This document shows, piece by piece, positions 25,745 through 34,676 of a DNA stretch of 64,000 bases. The position numbers were made by a program, and so were the translations under genes. The notes below the pieces were generated by a model. That model ran no database searches. It saw nothing but the letters and a program-made list of their open reading frames with translations, and had not been told where the DNA came from. How positions within the stretch are numbered: position 1 is the stretch's first letter; the number at the start of each line of letters is the position of its first letter. The stretch comes from Arthrobacter sp. Leaf141 (GTDB lineage: Bacteria > Actinomycetota > Actinomycetes > Actinomycetales > Micrococcaceae), in the NCBI RefSeq assembly GCF_001424565.1, contig NZ_LMOL01000005.1:344-64343 (forward strand). The letters run 5' to 3'.

Positions 25745-25819
25745 GAACGTCTCTTTCGGGTCAAAGTCTGTTGGCCGCCGCGGAAGGTGCGGGGCTGGTC
25801 TGGTTACTACGGTAATGCC

Positions 25820-25854
25820 GCTCCGGGTGCCGCCGTGGCGGCGGCGCCCGGAGC
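25820..25854 (-). terminator. Strong hairpin after the binding-protein gene
   Basis: Fifteen-base GC-rich arms (GCTCCGGGTGCCGCC and its near-complement, one G-T wobble) with a 5-base loop, 9 bases after the binding protein stop and 76 bases before the alpha-galactosidase start. No T run follows, so it may be a partial terminator or an mRNA-stabilising stem that lets the binding protein be made in excess. Confidence 0.6.
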
Positions 25855-25862
25855 CTGGGGTG

Positions 25863-27203
25863 TTACTTGAACAGGGCGTTGACCTGTTCGTTTGCTGCGG
25901 TGAGGGAGCTGGCTGGCGCCTTGCCGGAAACTACCGCGTCCATCGCCGGCTTCATAATGCCATCCACCTTGGCAGCGTTGTCGGCGATGGGAAAGAGGAA
26001 GGTGGTCCCGTCGTCAACCTGCTGGCTGAAGGCGGTCACATCCACGCCTTTGGCCTTGAAAGCCTCCACGGCTTTGTCCGCAGAGGTGGTGATGGCAGGG
26101 AACACCACAGCCTTGGACGCGACGACGTCCTGGCAGGCGGTGGAGCCCAGGTATTCGACCCATTTGATGGCCGCTTCAGGCTTTTTGGTGCCGGCGTAAA
26201 TGGAATCCGCCAGGCCGTTGTACATGCTGGCGCGCTTGCCGCTGACCCCCTTGGGGGTGGGCGCAATGCCCACCTGGACGTCCTTGTAGCCGGTGTACTG
26301 GCCGATCATCCAGGAACCATTCGCATTGATGACCGACTTGCCGGCGGCGAACGTGTCGGCCATGCTGGCGCCCACTGTGGTTTCGAGCTTGGGCATGTAG
26401 CCCTTCTCCACGAGCCCTGCGAACCAGTCGATGCTTTCCTGGAATTTGGGGTCGTCGTAGTTGAACTTCTTACCCCACGGGTTTTTGTCCGTGTGGGTCC
26501 AGCCGGTGGTGCCCGTAAGGTAGCTCCATTCCGTCTGGCCCTGCCCGGAACCGGAGCCGGTCAGGCCCAGGCCGTAGACCTCGACGTTGTTTTTGTCGAA
26601 GCCGGCCTCGTCACCGCGGACCCCGTTTTTGTCCACGGTCAGGTGGGCGATGGTTTTCTCGTAGGAGCCGCCGTCGTCCGGGTTCCAGGTCAGGTCCGCC
26701 ATCTGCGCGGCGCTCACGCCGGCGTCCGTGGCGAGCTTGGTGTTGTAAAACAGCGCGATGGTGTCCCAGTCCTTGGGCAGCCCGTAGCGTTTGCCGTCCT
26801 CGCCCACCCAGAGGTCCGCGAGGCCTGCGTTGTAGGCACCGGTGTCCACGTTGTCCTTGGCGACGGCGTCGTCCAGGGCCAGGAGCTGCTTGTTTTTGAT
26901 GAATTCGGGGTACTTGCCCAGGTGGTCGGTGAAGACGTCCGGCGCCGTACCGGCCACAAAACCGTTGGTGAGGGTGCCCCAGTAGTCGTCCCAGCCGCGC
27001 TGGGTGACCTTGACGGTGATGTCGGGGTTGGCCTTGGTGAAGTCCTCGGCGCACTGCTTGTAGGCGGGAAGCTGGTTGGCATCCCAGAGCCAGTAGTTGA
27101 TTTCGCCCTTGCCGGCCTCGGCTGATGAGCCGCCGCCACAGGCGGAGAGGGCAAGGACTGCAGCGGCTGCGGCAGCCAGGCTGCCAATGGTCTTCTTCTT
27201 CAT
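25863..27203 (-). CDS. Sugar ABC transporter substrate-binding lipoprotein
   Basis: A 446-residue family-1 solute-binding protein. ATG 27203 gives MKKKTIGSLA followed by a hydrophobic core and the lipobox LSACGG, so Cys near residue 21 is the predicted lipid anchor. The mature part starts EINYWLWDANQLPAYKQ, typical of carbohydrate binders. GAAAGGG lies before the start. It is encoded between two permease genes and an alpha-galactosidase under a LacI regulator, so alpha-galactosides are the likely ligand. Confidence 0.9.
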   Translation of the reverse strand: MKKKTIGSLAAAAAAVLALSACGGGSSAEAGKGEINYWLWDANQLPAYKQCAEDFTKANPDITVKVTQRGWDDYWGTLTNGFVAGTAPDVFTDHLGKYPEFIKNKQLLALDDAVAKDNVDTGAYNAGLADLWVGEDGKRYGLPKDWDTIALFYNTKLATDAGVSAAQMADLTWNPDDGGSYEKTIAHLTVDKNGVRGDEAGFDKNNVEVYGLGLTGSGSGQGQTEWSYLTGTTGWTHTDKNPWGKKFNYDDPKFQESIDWFAGLVEKGYMPKLETTVGASMADTFAAGKSVINANGSWMIGQYTGYKDVQVGIAPTPKGVSGKRASMYNGLADSIYAGTKKPEAAIKWVEYLGSTACQDVVASKAVVFPAITTSADKAVEAFKAKGVDVTAFSQQVDDGTTFLFPIADNAAKVDGIMKPAMDAVVSGKAPASSLTAANEQVNALFK

Positions 27204-27263
27204 GGTGGGCCCTTTCAAAGGCGTGTTGTCCGGGCAGGCCGCCATGGCATGCCGGAGAAGGGG

Positions 27264-28193
27264 TTATTTGATGCCGGAAAAACCGATGGAATTCACGATC
27301 TTCTTGCCGAAGATGGCGAACAGGATGAGGACCGGAAGGGCCGAGACCAGGGTTGCGGCCATCAGTCCGGACCAGTCGGGGGCGCCTTGCGGCGACTGGG
27401 ATTTGAAGACGCCGAGGCCCACGGTGAGGACCCGGACGGATTCGTCCTGGCCCACCAGCAGTGGCCAGAAGTATTCGTTCCACTGCCCGATGAAGGTGAG
27501 CAGGGCAAGTGTGGCGAGCGGGGCCGCGGCGTTGGGCAGGATGATCTGGAAGAAGATCCGAAGATGGCTGGCGCCGTCGAGCTTTGCTGCTTCCTCCACC
27601 TCCCGGGACATGTTCAGGAAGAACTGGCGGAGGAAGAAGATGGCGAACGGCGTCATAAAGATGTAGGGGAGCACCAGGCCGAGCATGGAGTTCAGCAGCC
27701 CCATGTTTTTGATCAGCAGGAAGTTGGGCAGCGCCGTGAAGATGGGCGGCACCATCATGGTGGCCAGGAAGAGGCTGAACACCACGTTCCGGCCGCGCCA
27801 GCGGAGCCGGGCGAAGGCGTAGGCGGCCATGGCGCTGAAGAACACGGCGCTGGCGGTGGTGATGGCGGCAAAAAGCACCGAGTTGCGCAGGTAAATCCAG
27901 AAATCGATCTGCGCGCCGGAACCGCCGTCTGCGATCGCTTCCTCGGGGCTTTGCAGGCCGAAGACCCGCTTGAAGGCGCCGAGGTTGAAGTCTGCCGGCA
28001 GAAGGTTGGAGGCGTTGGTGGCCAACGATCCGTTGGTGGACAGGGCGGTGCGCAGGACCCAGTAGAAGGGCAGGACGGAGACGGCCACGGCGATGGCCAC
28101 GAGGACCCAGGCGCCGGATTTGCGCCAGTTGATCGGCCGACGGCGGCGGGTACTTTTGACGCGCGACGTTGCGGGTGCGTGTGTGGTGGTCAT
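27264..28193 (-). CDS. Sugar ABC transporter permease (MalG-like)
   Basis: A 309-residue inner-membrane permease with six hydrophobic helices, the first at about 28-52. The EAA loop that docks the ATPase reads EEAAKLDGASHLRIFFQIILP near residue 198. C-terminal sequence GFSGIK is typical of MalG-type subunits. It starts 13 bases after the stop of the MalF-like gene. Confidence 0.92.
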   Translation of the reverse strand: MTTTHAPATSRVKSTRRRRPINWRKSGAWVLVAIAVAVSVLPFYWVLRTALSTNGSLATNASNLLPADFNLGAFKRVFGLQSPEEAIADGGSGAQIDFWIYLRNSVLFAAITTASAVFFSAMAAYAFARLRWRGRNVVFSLFLATMMVPPIFTALPNFLLIKNMGLLNSMLGLVLPYIFMTPFAIFFLRQFFLNMSREVEEAAKLDGASHLRIFFQIILPNAAAPLATLALLTFIGQWNEYFWPLLVGQDESVRVLTVGLGVFKSQSPQGAPDWSGLMAATLVSALPVLILFAIFGKKIVNSIGFSGIK

Positions 28194-28206
28194 GGTGGTG
28201 GTGTCC

Positions 28207-29139
28207 TTAGTCCAGGTCCGATTCGTTGCCTTTGAGGAACTTCATCTGGATGAAGGCCACAATGGCGAGGATGGCGAAGAGGATGACGGCAAGTGCCGAT
28301 CCGTAGCCGAAGTCCGATTCGGTGAACGCCTTTTGGTAGATGTAGAACTGCAGCACCCGGCTGGCGTTGACGGGGCCGCCCTGGGTGGTGACGGCCACGG
28401 TGTCGAAGACCTGGAAGGAACCGATGATGGTGACAATCAGGACCAGTGCCAGGACCGGGCGCAGCAGCGGCAGGGTGATTTTCCGGAACGTTTGCATGGG
28501 GGAGGCGCCGTCCAGGTTGGCCACTTCATAGAGGTGGCTGGGAATGGACTGCAGTCCGGCGAAGATCAGGAGTGCCGTGTAGCCCATGTGCCGCCAGGTA
28601 TTGATGAGGGCCTGGGTGGGGATGGCCCATTCCGCGCTGCCGAAGAACGCGATCTTGGGCAGGCCGATGCTGTCGATCAGGAAGTTGACGATCCCGATCT
28701 GGTAATCGAGCAGCCAGAACCAGAGCAGGGCGGCGATCACGTTGGCCATGAGGTAGGGCAGCAGGAGCGCGCCCCGGATGATTGTTGACTTAGCCACCCG
28801 GTGCATCAGAAGGGCCAGGCCCAGGGCGAGTGCCGTCTGGAGCACGATGTTGATCAGGACGTACTGCGTGGTGACGCCGAGGGCGTTCCAGAAAAGCGGG
28901 TCCTTGGCGATGGCCTGGTAATTGGCGACGCCGATCCATTCCGGCTCACCCAGGATGCTGTATTCGGTGAAGCTGAGGTAGATGCCGCGGAGCGTGGGGA
29001 CCAGGTAGAAGAGGACAAACCCGATCATGGCCGGCGCGATGAAGAACAGTGCGATCTTGACGTCGCCCCGTCCACGGCGCCGCCGTGTCCCGGGCAAAAC
29101 CTGCTCCGCTGGACTTGCGTTCCTGGTAAGGGTGGTCAT
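28207..29139 (-). CDS. Sugar ABC transporter permease (MalF-like)
   Basis: A 310-residue permease with six helices after a basic 27-residue N-terminus. The EAA loop reads YEVANLDGASPMQTFRKITLP near residue 205. ATG 29139 was chosen over upstream frames because AGGAAGGG precedes it. It is the first gene of the alpha-galactoside operon; the operator at 29184-29199 lies 45 bases upstream. No ATP-binding subunit is encoded in the operon, so a shared MsmK/MalK-type ATPase elsewhere is expected. Confidence 0.92.
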   Translation of the reverse strand: MTTLTRNASPAEQVLPGTRRRRGRGDVKIALFFIAPAMIGFVLFYLVPTLRGIYLSFTEYSILGEPEWIGVANYQAIAKDPLFWNALGVTTQYVLINIVLQTALALGLALLMHRVAKSTIIRGALLLPYLMANVIAALLWFWLLDYQIGIVNFLIDSIGLPKIAFFGSAEWAIPTQALINTWRHMGYTALLIFAGLQSIPSHLYEVANLDGASPMQTFRKITLPLLRPVLALVLIVTIIGSFQVFDTVAVTTQGGPVNASRVLQFYIYQKAFTESDFGYGSALAVILFAILAIVAFIQMKFLKGNESDLD

Positions 29140-29183
29140 CTTCGACCCTTCCTGCGTGTGATGGATGTAACAACTGGGGATGA

Positions 29184-29199
29184 ATCTACACGAGTAGAT
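29184..29199. promoter_or_regulatory. LacI-type operator O1 (importer side)
   Basis: ATCTAC-ACGA-GTAGAT is a perfect palindrome with 6-base arms, placed between the importer start codon and its presumed promoter. It is related in sequence to the site at 29261-29276. Confidence 0.7.
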
Positions 29200-29260
29200 A
29201 CATAGTGGCAAGGAAAAGTTTCCTGCCTCAATAGTCCATGCACAGGCTCGAATGCCTGGT

Positions 29261-29276
29261 ATCAACTCGAGTAGAT
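29261..29276. promoter_or_regulatory. LacI-type operator O2 (regulator side)
   Basis: ATCAACTCGAGTAGAT contains the perfect core ACTCGAGT and shares the GAGTAGAT half with O1; 77 bases separate the two sites. A further palindrome AGGAAAAGTTTCCT lies between them at 29211-29224. Paired sites suggest repression by looping and autoregulation. Confidence 0.65.
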
Positions 29277-29381
29277 CACTCGGTTCCGCGCTGGTGCTGG
29301 CGGAAAGCGCTTCCACCGGCGGCAGCGTGCGCACCTGCGCCCCTGCCGCCGTCGTGCCCTGCGATGGCTAGCATGGACCCT

Positions 29382-30404
29382 ATGACTTCCACCGCAACCC
29401 AGGCGCCGCGCAGCGGCCCGGTGACCCGCAAGGACGTGGCCCGGTACGCAGGGGTCAGCACGGCAGTGGTCAGCTACGTGGTGAACGGGGGCCCCAAACG
29501 GGTAGCTCCGGCCACCGAAGCCAAAGTCCAGGATGCCATCCGGGTCCTGGGCTACCGGCCCAACGCCGCGGCACGGGCCCTGAAACTGGGCTCCAGTGAG
29601 ACGCTGGGCCTCATCATTCCTGACATCACCAACCCGTTTTTCTCCCTGTTCGCCCATGCCGTGGAAGACGCCGCGGCGGCGTTAGGCTATGCCCTGGTGC
29701 TGAGCAACTCGGACGGCAACGTTGCCAGGGAACGCAACAATGTCCGCAACCTGGCCGCACGCCAGGTTGATGGCGTACTGCTGGCCAGCGTGCTGTTCGA
29801 ACCGGACCTGGCATCCCTGGAAACGGCAGATATCCCATCTGTGCTGCTCAACCAGGAACGCGACGCACCTGGTTTCAACAGCATCGGCGTGGACCTTGCC
29901 GCGGGGGCCCGGATGGCTGTGGAGCACCTGATTGGCCACGGTCACACCAACATCGGCCTGGCTATGGGAACCAACGTCTCCGGCAGCAAGGACGGCCGTG
30001 AGCAGGGCTGGCGGGACGCCCTTCGGGACGCCGGGTTGCGGGAGGGCCCCATCACCTACAGCGAGTTCGACAGGTCAGGGGGATACGTTGCAGGACAGCG
30101 GCTGCTGGCATCGGTCAACCGGCCCACGGCCATCTTCGCCAGCTCCGACATGCAGGCCATTGGCATCCTGCGTGCGGTGCGGGAAGCCGGACTGGACGTT
30201 CCAGGGGACATTGCACTGGCGTGCTTTGACGGTTCGGTCGAGTCGGAATACTCCTGGCCGCCCCTGACCACAGTGGTGCAGCCCGTGACCGCCATGGCGG
30301 AAGCCGCGGTGGCCTCGCTGGTTGGCGCCGGCCGCGGCGAACCGCCCCGGCACCGGTTGTTTGCCACGGAACTGAAGGTCCGCCAGTCCTGCGGCTGCCC
30401 GTGA
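29382..30404 (+). CDS. LacI family transcriptional regulator
   Basis: A 340-residue repressor. Residues 14-70 contain the LacI helix-turn-helix (VTRKDVARYAGVSTAVVSYV) and hinge helix (YRPNAAARALK); the rest is a periplasmic-binding-like effector domain beginning TLGLIIPDITNPFFS. ATG 29382 was chosen; ATG 29373 is three codons upstream. It is divergent from the alpha-galactoside importer and sits beside the two matching palindromes, so it probably represses that operon and itself. Confidence 0.9.
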   Translation: MTSTATQAPRSGPVTRKDVARYAGVSTAVVSYVVNGGPKRVAPATEAKVQDAIRVLGYRPNAAARALKLGSSETLGLIIPDITNPFFSLFAHAVEDAAAALGYALVLSNSDGNVARERNNVRNLAARQVDGVLLASVLFEPDLASLETADIPSVLLNQERDAPGFNSIGVDLAAGARMAVEHLIGHGHTNIGLAMGTNVSGSKDGREQGWRDALRDAGLREGPITYSEFDRSGGYVAGQRLLASVNRPTAIFASSDMQAIGILRAVREAGLDVPGDIALACFDGSVESEYSWPPLTTVVQPVTAMAEAAVASLVGAGRGEPPRHRLFATELKVRQSCGCP

Positions 30405-30514
30405 CAATGCCCGGGGCCGTCGCGCCCGATTAGTCCCTGGCCCTTGGTGGAGCCGGCAGGCTCCGGGCCCGCCCCACTGGACTGGGCCGCAGGATTCCGG
30501 GTTCATGAAGACAT

Positions 30515-30547
30515 CTTCATGCACGCTTCATGCTGGCCTCATACGCC
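30515..30547 (+). promoter_or_regulatory. Three 11-bp direct repeats, candidate response-regulator box
   Basis: The units CTTCATGCACG (30515-30525), CTTCATGCTGG (30526-30536) and CCTCATACGCC (30537-30547) repeat with exact 11-bp period. A further TTCATG is at 30502-30507. OmpR/PhoB-type response regulators bind tandem repeats of this spacing. The block ends 17 bases before the first start codon of the operon that encodes such a regulator. Confidence 0.6.
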
Positions 30548-30564
30548 CCTGCAACGATAAACGC

Positions 30565-30900
30565 ATGCAAATGATTCGACGCGTGCTTCTGATGGTGGCG
30601 GTACTGCTTGTCCCCGCGCTCCTGGCAGTGGCCGGCACCATGCTGGCGGCCCCGGCCGGTCCGCCCCAAGTGGACAGCAGGACGGTGGAAATGGGGGCCG
30701 GTCCGGACGGCAAGCCGGCCCCTGGCCTGGAGCCCACGCCCACACCTGATCCGGCGCCTCCGCAGGCACCCGCACCGCCGGCTCCGGAGCCTCCCGTGCC
30801 GGCTGCGCCCGAGGCTCCGGCCGTGCCACCCCAGCCCGTGCCGGTGGTCCCGCCGGTAGTGATCGATGACGATGACGATGACGACGTGGGGGACGACTGA
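30565..30900 (+). CDS. Small Pro-rich secreted or membrane-anchored protein with poly-Asp tail
   Basis: A 111-residue protein of no recognised family. Residues 5-30 form a signal or anchor helix (RRVLLMVAVLLVPALLAVAG). The rest is disordered: Pro/Ala/Glu-rich from about 45, ending in IDDDDDDDVGDD. Its stop TGA overlaps the histidine kinase ATG by one base, so it is translationally coupled to the sensor kinase. It could be an accessory to sensing, for example a cation-binding partner of the kinase outside the membrane, but this is inference from position and charge. Confidence 0.7.
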   Translation: MQMIRRVLLMVAVLLVPALLAVAGTMLAAPAGPPQVDSRTVEMGAGPDGKPAPGLEPTPTPDPAPPQAPAPPAPEPPVPAAPEAPAVPPQPVPVVPPVVIDDDDDDDVGDD

Positions 30901-32477
30901 TGACGATTGTGGGCGAACCGACACAGGCGCCGGCACCGGCGCAGCCAAGCCGGAAACCCCGCGGAAGTGCCGGCCGGGACCGGCAGGGTTCCAGCATTCC
31001 GGCCCGCTGGCGGATTGCCGCTTGGATCCTTCTGACCACCGCGCTGACCCTCCTTGCGGTGCTGCTGACCATCAGGTCGCTCCTGCTGAACGGCGCCCAG
31101 GCGCAGGCGCACCAGGAGATCAGCCAGGAACTTCAGGAATTCCGGGCGTTCGCCAAAGAAGGGGTGGATCCCACCACCGCGAAACCGTTCTCCTCGATTG
31201 AGAAGATGCTGGAAACCTACCTCAGCCGCCAGGCGGCCGGCCGGAATGAGGTCATTCTGGGCAGCGTGGGCCAGCGCATCCTTTACACCCCCACAGGGGC
31301 ACTGGCGTCCCCGCCCGGCGGACACAGACTACCGCAGGACCAGACCATGCTGGACCGCATCCGTTCCGGCACCGCAGCGTCCGGCATCGAGCAGACCGCC
31401 GGCGGTGAGCTGCATTGGGCCAGGCTGCCTGTCACCTCGGGCGCCGACACGGGCTACCTCATTGTGGGCGACTACATGGCCCCGCGCCAGGCTGAAGTCA
31501 GCGGCACCATCTTCACCATCTTCTTCGTTTCCCTGGGTGGCCTGCTGGTCACCGCCGGCAGTGCCTGGCTGGTGGCCGGGCAGATCCTGTCCCCGGTCCG
31601 TGAAGTCCGGAGGGTGGCGGACGACATTTCCGAGACGGACCTCACCGCAAGGGTCCCGGTCCACGGCAAGGACGATATTGCAGCGCTCGCCGTCACCTTC
31701 AACACGATGCTGGACCGGCTGGAAACGGCCTACCGGACGCAGCGTGCATTTGTGGATGACGCGTCCCACGAGCTCCGCACACCCATCACCGTGATCCGCG
31801 GCCACCTGGAGCTGATGGAGGACAACGCCGTGGACCGGCAACGGACCCTGGCGCTGGTGGACGATGAACTGGCCCGCATGGGCCGGATCGTGTCCGACCT
31901 CCTGCTGCTGGCCAAAGTGGACCGGCCCGGTTTTATCCAGCTGCGGCGCCGCGAAACCGCCACCCTCCTCCTGGACATCGAAGCCAAAGCGCAGGTCCTG
32001 GGGGACCGGGGCTGGCCCATCCTGGAGATCGCCGAGGGGCCGGTGCTGCTGGACGCCCAGCGGATCACCCAGGCCGTGCTCCAACTGGCCACCAACGCGT
32101 GCCAGTACTCCCCGTCCGGCTCCGTGGTCAGCCTGGGCTCCCGGTTCGAAGGCGAAGGCAGCGGACGCCTCTTCACCGTTTGGGTTGCAGACCAGGGCAA
32201 GGGCGTCGACGCCGAAGAGGCCGCCCGCATCTTCGGCCGGTTCCACCGCGGGCACGCCGCCCACCAGACGGACAGGGCCCGTCCCGGCGCAGGGCTGGGA
32301 CTTGCCATTGTCCGGAGCATCGCCGAGGCGCACCACGGAACCGCATGGCTCCGCAGCACGCAGGGCGAAGGGGCCACCTTCGGGATCAGCATCCCGGCCC
32401 CGGACGGCACCGGAGTTACCGAAGACCAGGAAACACGCCACAACAACGAGGAGCAGGCCGCATGCGCAAGATCCTGA
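30900..32477 (+). CDS. Two-component sensor histidine kinase
   Basis: A 525-residue membrane kinase. Two membrane helices at about 38-62 and 201-226 enclose an extracytoplasmic sensor domain of about 140 residues. A HAMP linker (about 227-280) follows, then the dimerisation domain with phospho-His 290 in DDASHELRTP, and an ATPase domain with NACQYSP (N box) and DQGKGV (G1). It shares one base with the small upstream gene and 16 bases with the response regulator gene. The signal may relate to the substrate of the downstream transporter. Confidence 0.92.
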   Translation: MTIVGEPTQAPAPAQPSRKPRGSAGRDRQGSSIPARWRIAAWILLTTALTLLAVLLTIRSLLLNGAQAQAHQEISQELQEFRAFAKEGVDPTTAKPFSSIEKMLETYLSRQAAGRNEVILGSVGQRILYTPTGALASPPGGHRLPQDQTMLDRIRSGTAASGIEQTAGGELHWARLPVTSGADTGYLIVGDYMAPRQAEVSGTIFTIFFVSLGGLLVTAGSAWLVAGQILSPVREVRRVADDISETDLTARVPVHGKDDIAALAVTFNTMLDRLETAYRTQRAFVDDASHELRTPITVIRGHLELMEDNAVDRQRTLALVDDELARMGRIVSDLLLLAKVDRPGFIQLRRRETATLLLDIEAKAQVLGDRGWPILEIAEGPVLLDAQRITQAVLQLATNACQYSPSGSVVSLGSRFEGEGSGRLFTVWVADQGKGVDAEEAARIFGRFHRGHAAHQTDRARPGAGLGLAIVRSIAEAHHGTAWLRSTQGEGATFGISIPAPDGTGVTEDQETRHNNEEQAACARS

Positions 32478-33121
32478 TTGCCGAGGACGACCGGCGGATT
32501 TCAGACTTCATCGAACGTGGCCTGCGGGCAGCTTCATACACGTGCCTCACCGTTGATGATGGAGCCAGCGCCCTGCTGCTGGCCCGGTCCGGGGAGTTCG
32601 ACATGCTCATCCTCGATATCGGGCTGCCCACCCTGAGCGGCTTCGAAGTCCTCGAACGGCTCCGCAGCGAAGGCTCCCGCACGCCGGTAATCGTCCTGAC
32701 GGCCAGCGACTCGGTGGCGGACACCGTCTACGGGCTGGAAAGCGGCGCCAACGACTACATGACCAAACCGTTCCAGTTCGCCGAACTCCTGGCCCGGATC
32801 CGGCTGCGCCTCCAGGATGACAACGATCCCGTCCCGGTCCTGACCCTGACGCACGGCGACATGGTCCTGGACCTCCGTAGCCGGCGGGTCCACTGCGGCG
32901 ACGACGTCGCTGACCTGACCGCCCGGGAGTTTTCCCTGCTGGAAGTCTTCCTCCGCCACCCTGGCCAGGTCCTCACCCGCGAGCAGCTGATTTCGCATGC
33001 CTGGGACATGGATTTCGATCCGGCGTCGAACGTGGTGGACGTCTACGTCCGCGCCCTGCGCGGCAAAGTGGGTGCGGCGCGGCTGGAAACGGTACGCGGC
33101 GCGGGATACCGGTTGCTGTGA
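32462..33121 (+). CDS. OmpR family response regulator
   Basis: A 219-residue regulator. The receiver domain (1-118) has the acidic pair AEDD, phospho-acceptor Asp 52 (LILDIGLP) and Lys in TKPFQ. The C-terminal winged helix (about 125-219) includes LTAREFSLLEVFLRHPGQVL and ends RGAGYRLL. Its coding region begins inside the kinase gene and its stop overlaps the transporter GTG by four bases. The 11-bp direct repeats at 30515-30547 are its likely autoregulatory site. Confidence 0.93.
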   Translation: MRKILIAEDDRRISDFIERGLRAASYTCLTVDDGASALLLARSGEFDMLILDIGLPTLSGFEVLERLRSEGSRTPVIVLTASDSVADTVYGLESGANDYMTKPFQFAELLARIRLRLQDDNDPVPVLTLTHGDMVLDLRSRRVHCGDDVADLTAREFSLLEVFLRHPGQVLTREQLISHAWDMDFDPASNVVDVYVRALRGKVGAARLETVRGAGYRLL

Positions 33122-34662
33122 GCGAGGTCTATTACGCAGCCGAACCGCGCACGGCACCCCGGCCTCCCGGGAAGGACAAGGGCAGCAAGCCTTTCGGCTT
33201 CCTTGGCGCCCCGGCGCTGATCGCCCTGGCCGCCGCGCTGGCCTGCATGGGTGCGCTCGCGGTCAACGCCGCCAACGGATGGGGCCTGGGCGTCCCGGCA
33301 GCTGCAACGCTCAGCATCTTCGTTGCCGCCGTCTGGTTCTGGATCTTCTCCCCGGTGGAGGACACCTACGTTGCCTTGGGTGCAGCCGTGGCGCTGGTCA
33401 TCAGCGGCACCCTGCCTGCCCAGAGCCTGTTCGATGCGCTCGGCGAGGACTCCATCTGGCTCCTGATGGCCGCGTTCGTGATTGCAGGTGCTGTGGCCGC
33501 CACCGGACTGGCAGCCCGCGGCGCTGCGTTCATTGTTTCCGGCGCACGTTCCGTCCGGCAGTTGGCCTACCTGTCCAGCCTGGGCCTGGTGGTCACGGCG
33601 TTTGCCATCCCCGCCACCTCAGGCCGCGCGGCGCTTGCGCTGCCCATCTTCCTGTCCCTTCGGGCCGCCCTGAAGGACCGGCCCCGGGTGGTGCGGATGC
33701 TGGCGATCCTGTTTCCCACCGTCATCCTGCTCTCGGCAGTGGCCTCGTTCCTCGGCGCGGGAGCCCACCTGATCACCAGCCAGGTGCTGCAGTCTGCCGG
33801 GTTCCAGGGTTTCGATTTCGCGTCCTGGCTGCTGCTGGGCCTGCCGTTGGCCCTGGCCGCCTCCTTCCTGGCCACTGAACTGGTGCTCCGGCTCTTCACC
33901 GGCCCCGCGGACCGTGCCCTGCGCCTGGACATCAGCACGGACACCCTGCAGCACGGCACCGGCACCGGCACCGGGACCGGGACCCGGATCACCGGGCCAC
34001 TGGACCTCGACGAGCAACGTTCGCTGTTCCTGCTGGCCGCCGTGGTGACGCTGTGGTGCACCGAACCCATCCACGGATTGGACCCTGCCCTGGTGGCGCT
34101 GATGGGTGCCCTGGTAGTCAGCTCGCCCCGCTATGGTTCCGTGAAATTGGGAGCGGCCCTGAAAAAGGTGCCGTGGTCCATGCTGCTGTTCATGGCTGCC
34201 ACGTTGGCGCTGGGGTCCGCCCTGGTGACGTCCGGCGCCGCCCACTGGCTGGCTCAGTCCATCCTGGGGCCGGTAGCGTTCCTCGGCGCGGCCAAGCCGT
34301 ACGTTTTTGTGGTGGCAGTGGTGCTGATTTCCACTGCCGCGCACCTGGTGATCCAATCCCGGTCCGCCCGGTCTGCGGTGCTGATCCCCATTGTGATCGC
34401 CGCTGCAGGGCCGATGGGGGTGGAACCAATGGCGGCAGCATTCGCCTCCACCGCCGCCGCCGGGTTCTGCCACACCCTCACCAGTTCCGCCAAGCCGGTG
34501 GCGATCTTCGCCGAAACCAACGGTGAACCGAACTACGACCCGGCCGACCTCCTCCGGCTGTCAGCGTGGCTGGCCCCCGTGAGCGCCGCCGTCGTTATTC
34601 TCTTCAGCTTTACAGTGTGGCCCCTCCTGGGCCTGCCGCTGTTCACTCCCGCACAACCCTAG
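33118..34662 (+). CDS. SLC13/DASS family anion permease
   Basis: A 514-residue transporter with about 11-12 hydrophobic segments, of the divalent anion:Na+ symporter type that carries carboxylates or sulfate. The two halves have related segments ending in GAGAHLITSQ near 222 and HLVIQSRSARSA near 410, the region of the family's substrate-binding hairpins. A soluble loop between the halves, near residues 280-295, holds alternating Gly-Thr residues. GTG start within the response regulator stop. The downstream gene is a glycerate kinase, so glycerate or a related hydroxy acid is a reasonable substrate, though not proven. Confidence 0.85.
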   Translation: MSEVYYAAEPRTAPRPPGKDKGSKPFGFLGAPALIALAAALACMGALAVNAANGWGLGVPAAATLSIFVAAVWFWIFSPVEDTYVALGAAVALVISGTLPAQSLFDALGEDSIWLLMAAFVIAGAVAATGLAARGAAFIVSGARSVRQLAYLSSLGLVVTAFAIPATSGRAALALPIFLSLRAALKDRPRVVRMLAILFPTVILLSAVASFLGAGAHLITSQVLQSAGFQGFDFASWLLLGLPLALAASFLATELVLRLFTGPADRALRLDISTDTLQHGTGTGTGTGTRITGPLDLDEQRSLFLLAAVVTLWCTEPIHGLDPALVALMGALVVSSPRYGSVKLGAALKKVPWSMLLFMAATLALGSALVTSGAAHWLAQSILGPVAFLGAAKPYVFVVAVVLISTAAHLVIQSRSARSAVLIPIVIAAAGPMGVEPMAAAFASTAAAGFCHTLTSSAKPVAIFAETNGEPNYDPADLLRLSAWLAPVSAAVVILFSFTVWPLLGLPLFTPAQP

Positions 34663-34676
34663 GTAAAGGTGCCCTC

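Noticed and set aside
33955..33995. Gly-Thr repeat loop in the SLC13 permease, similar to the tail of the Pr6Pr protein at 4190-4305
   Set aside because: Both are low-complexity GGC/ACC codon runs in unrelated proteins; shared composition rather than homology.
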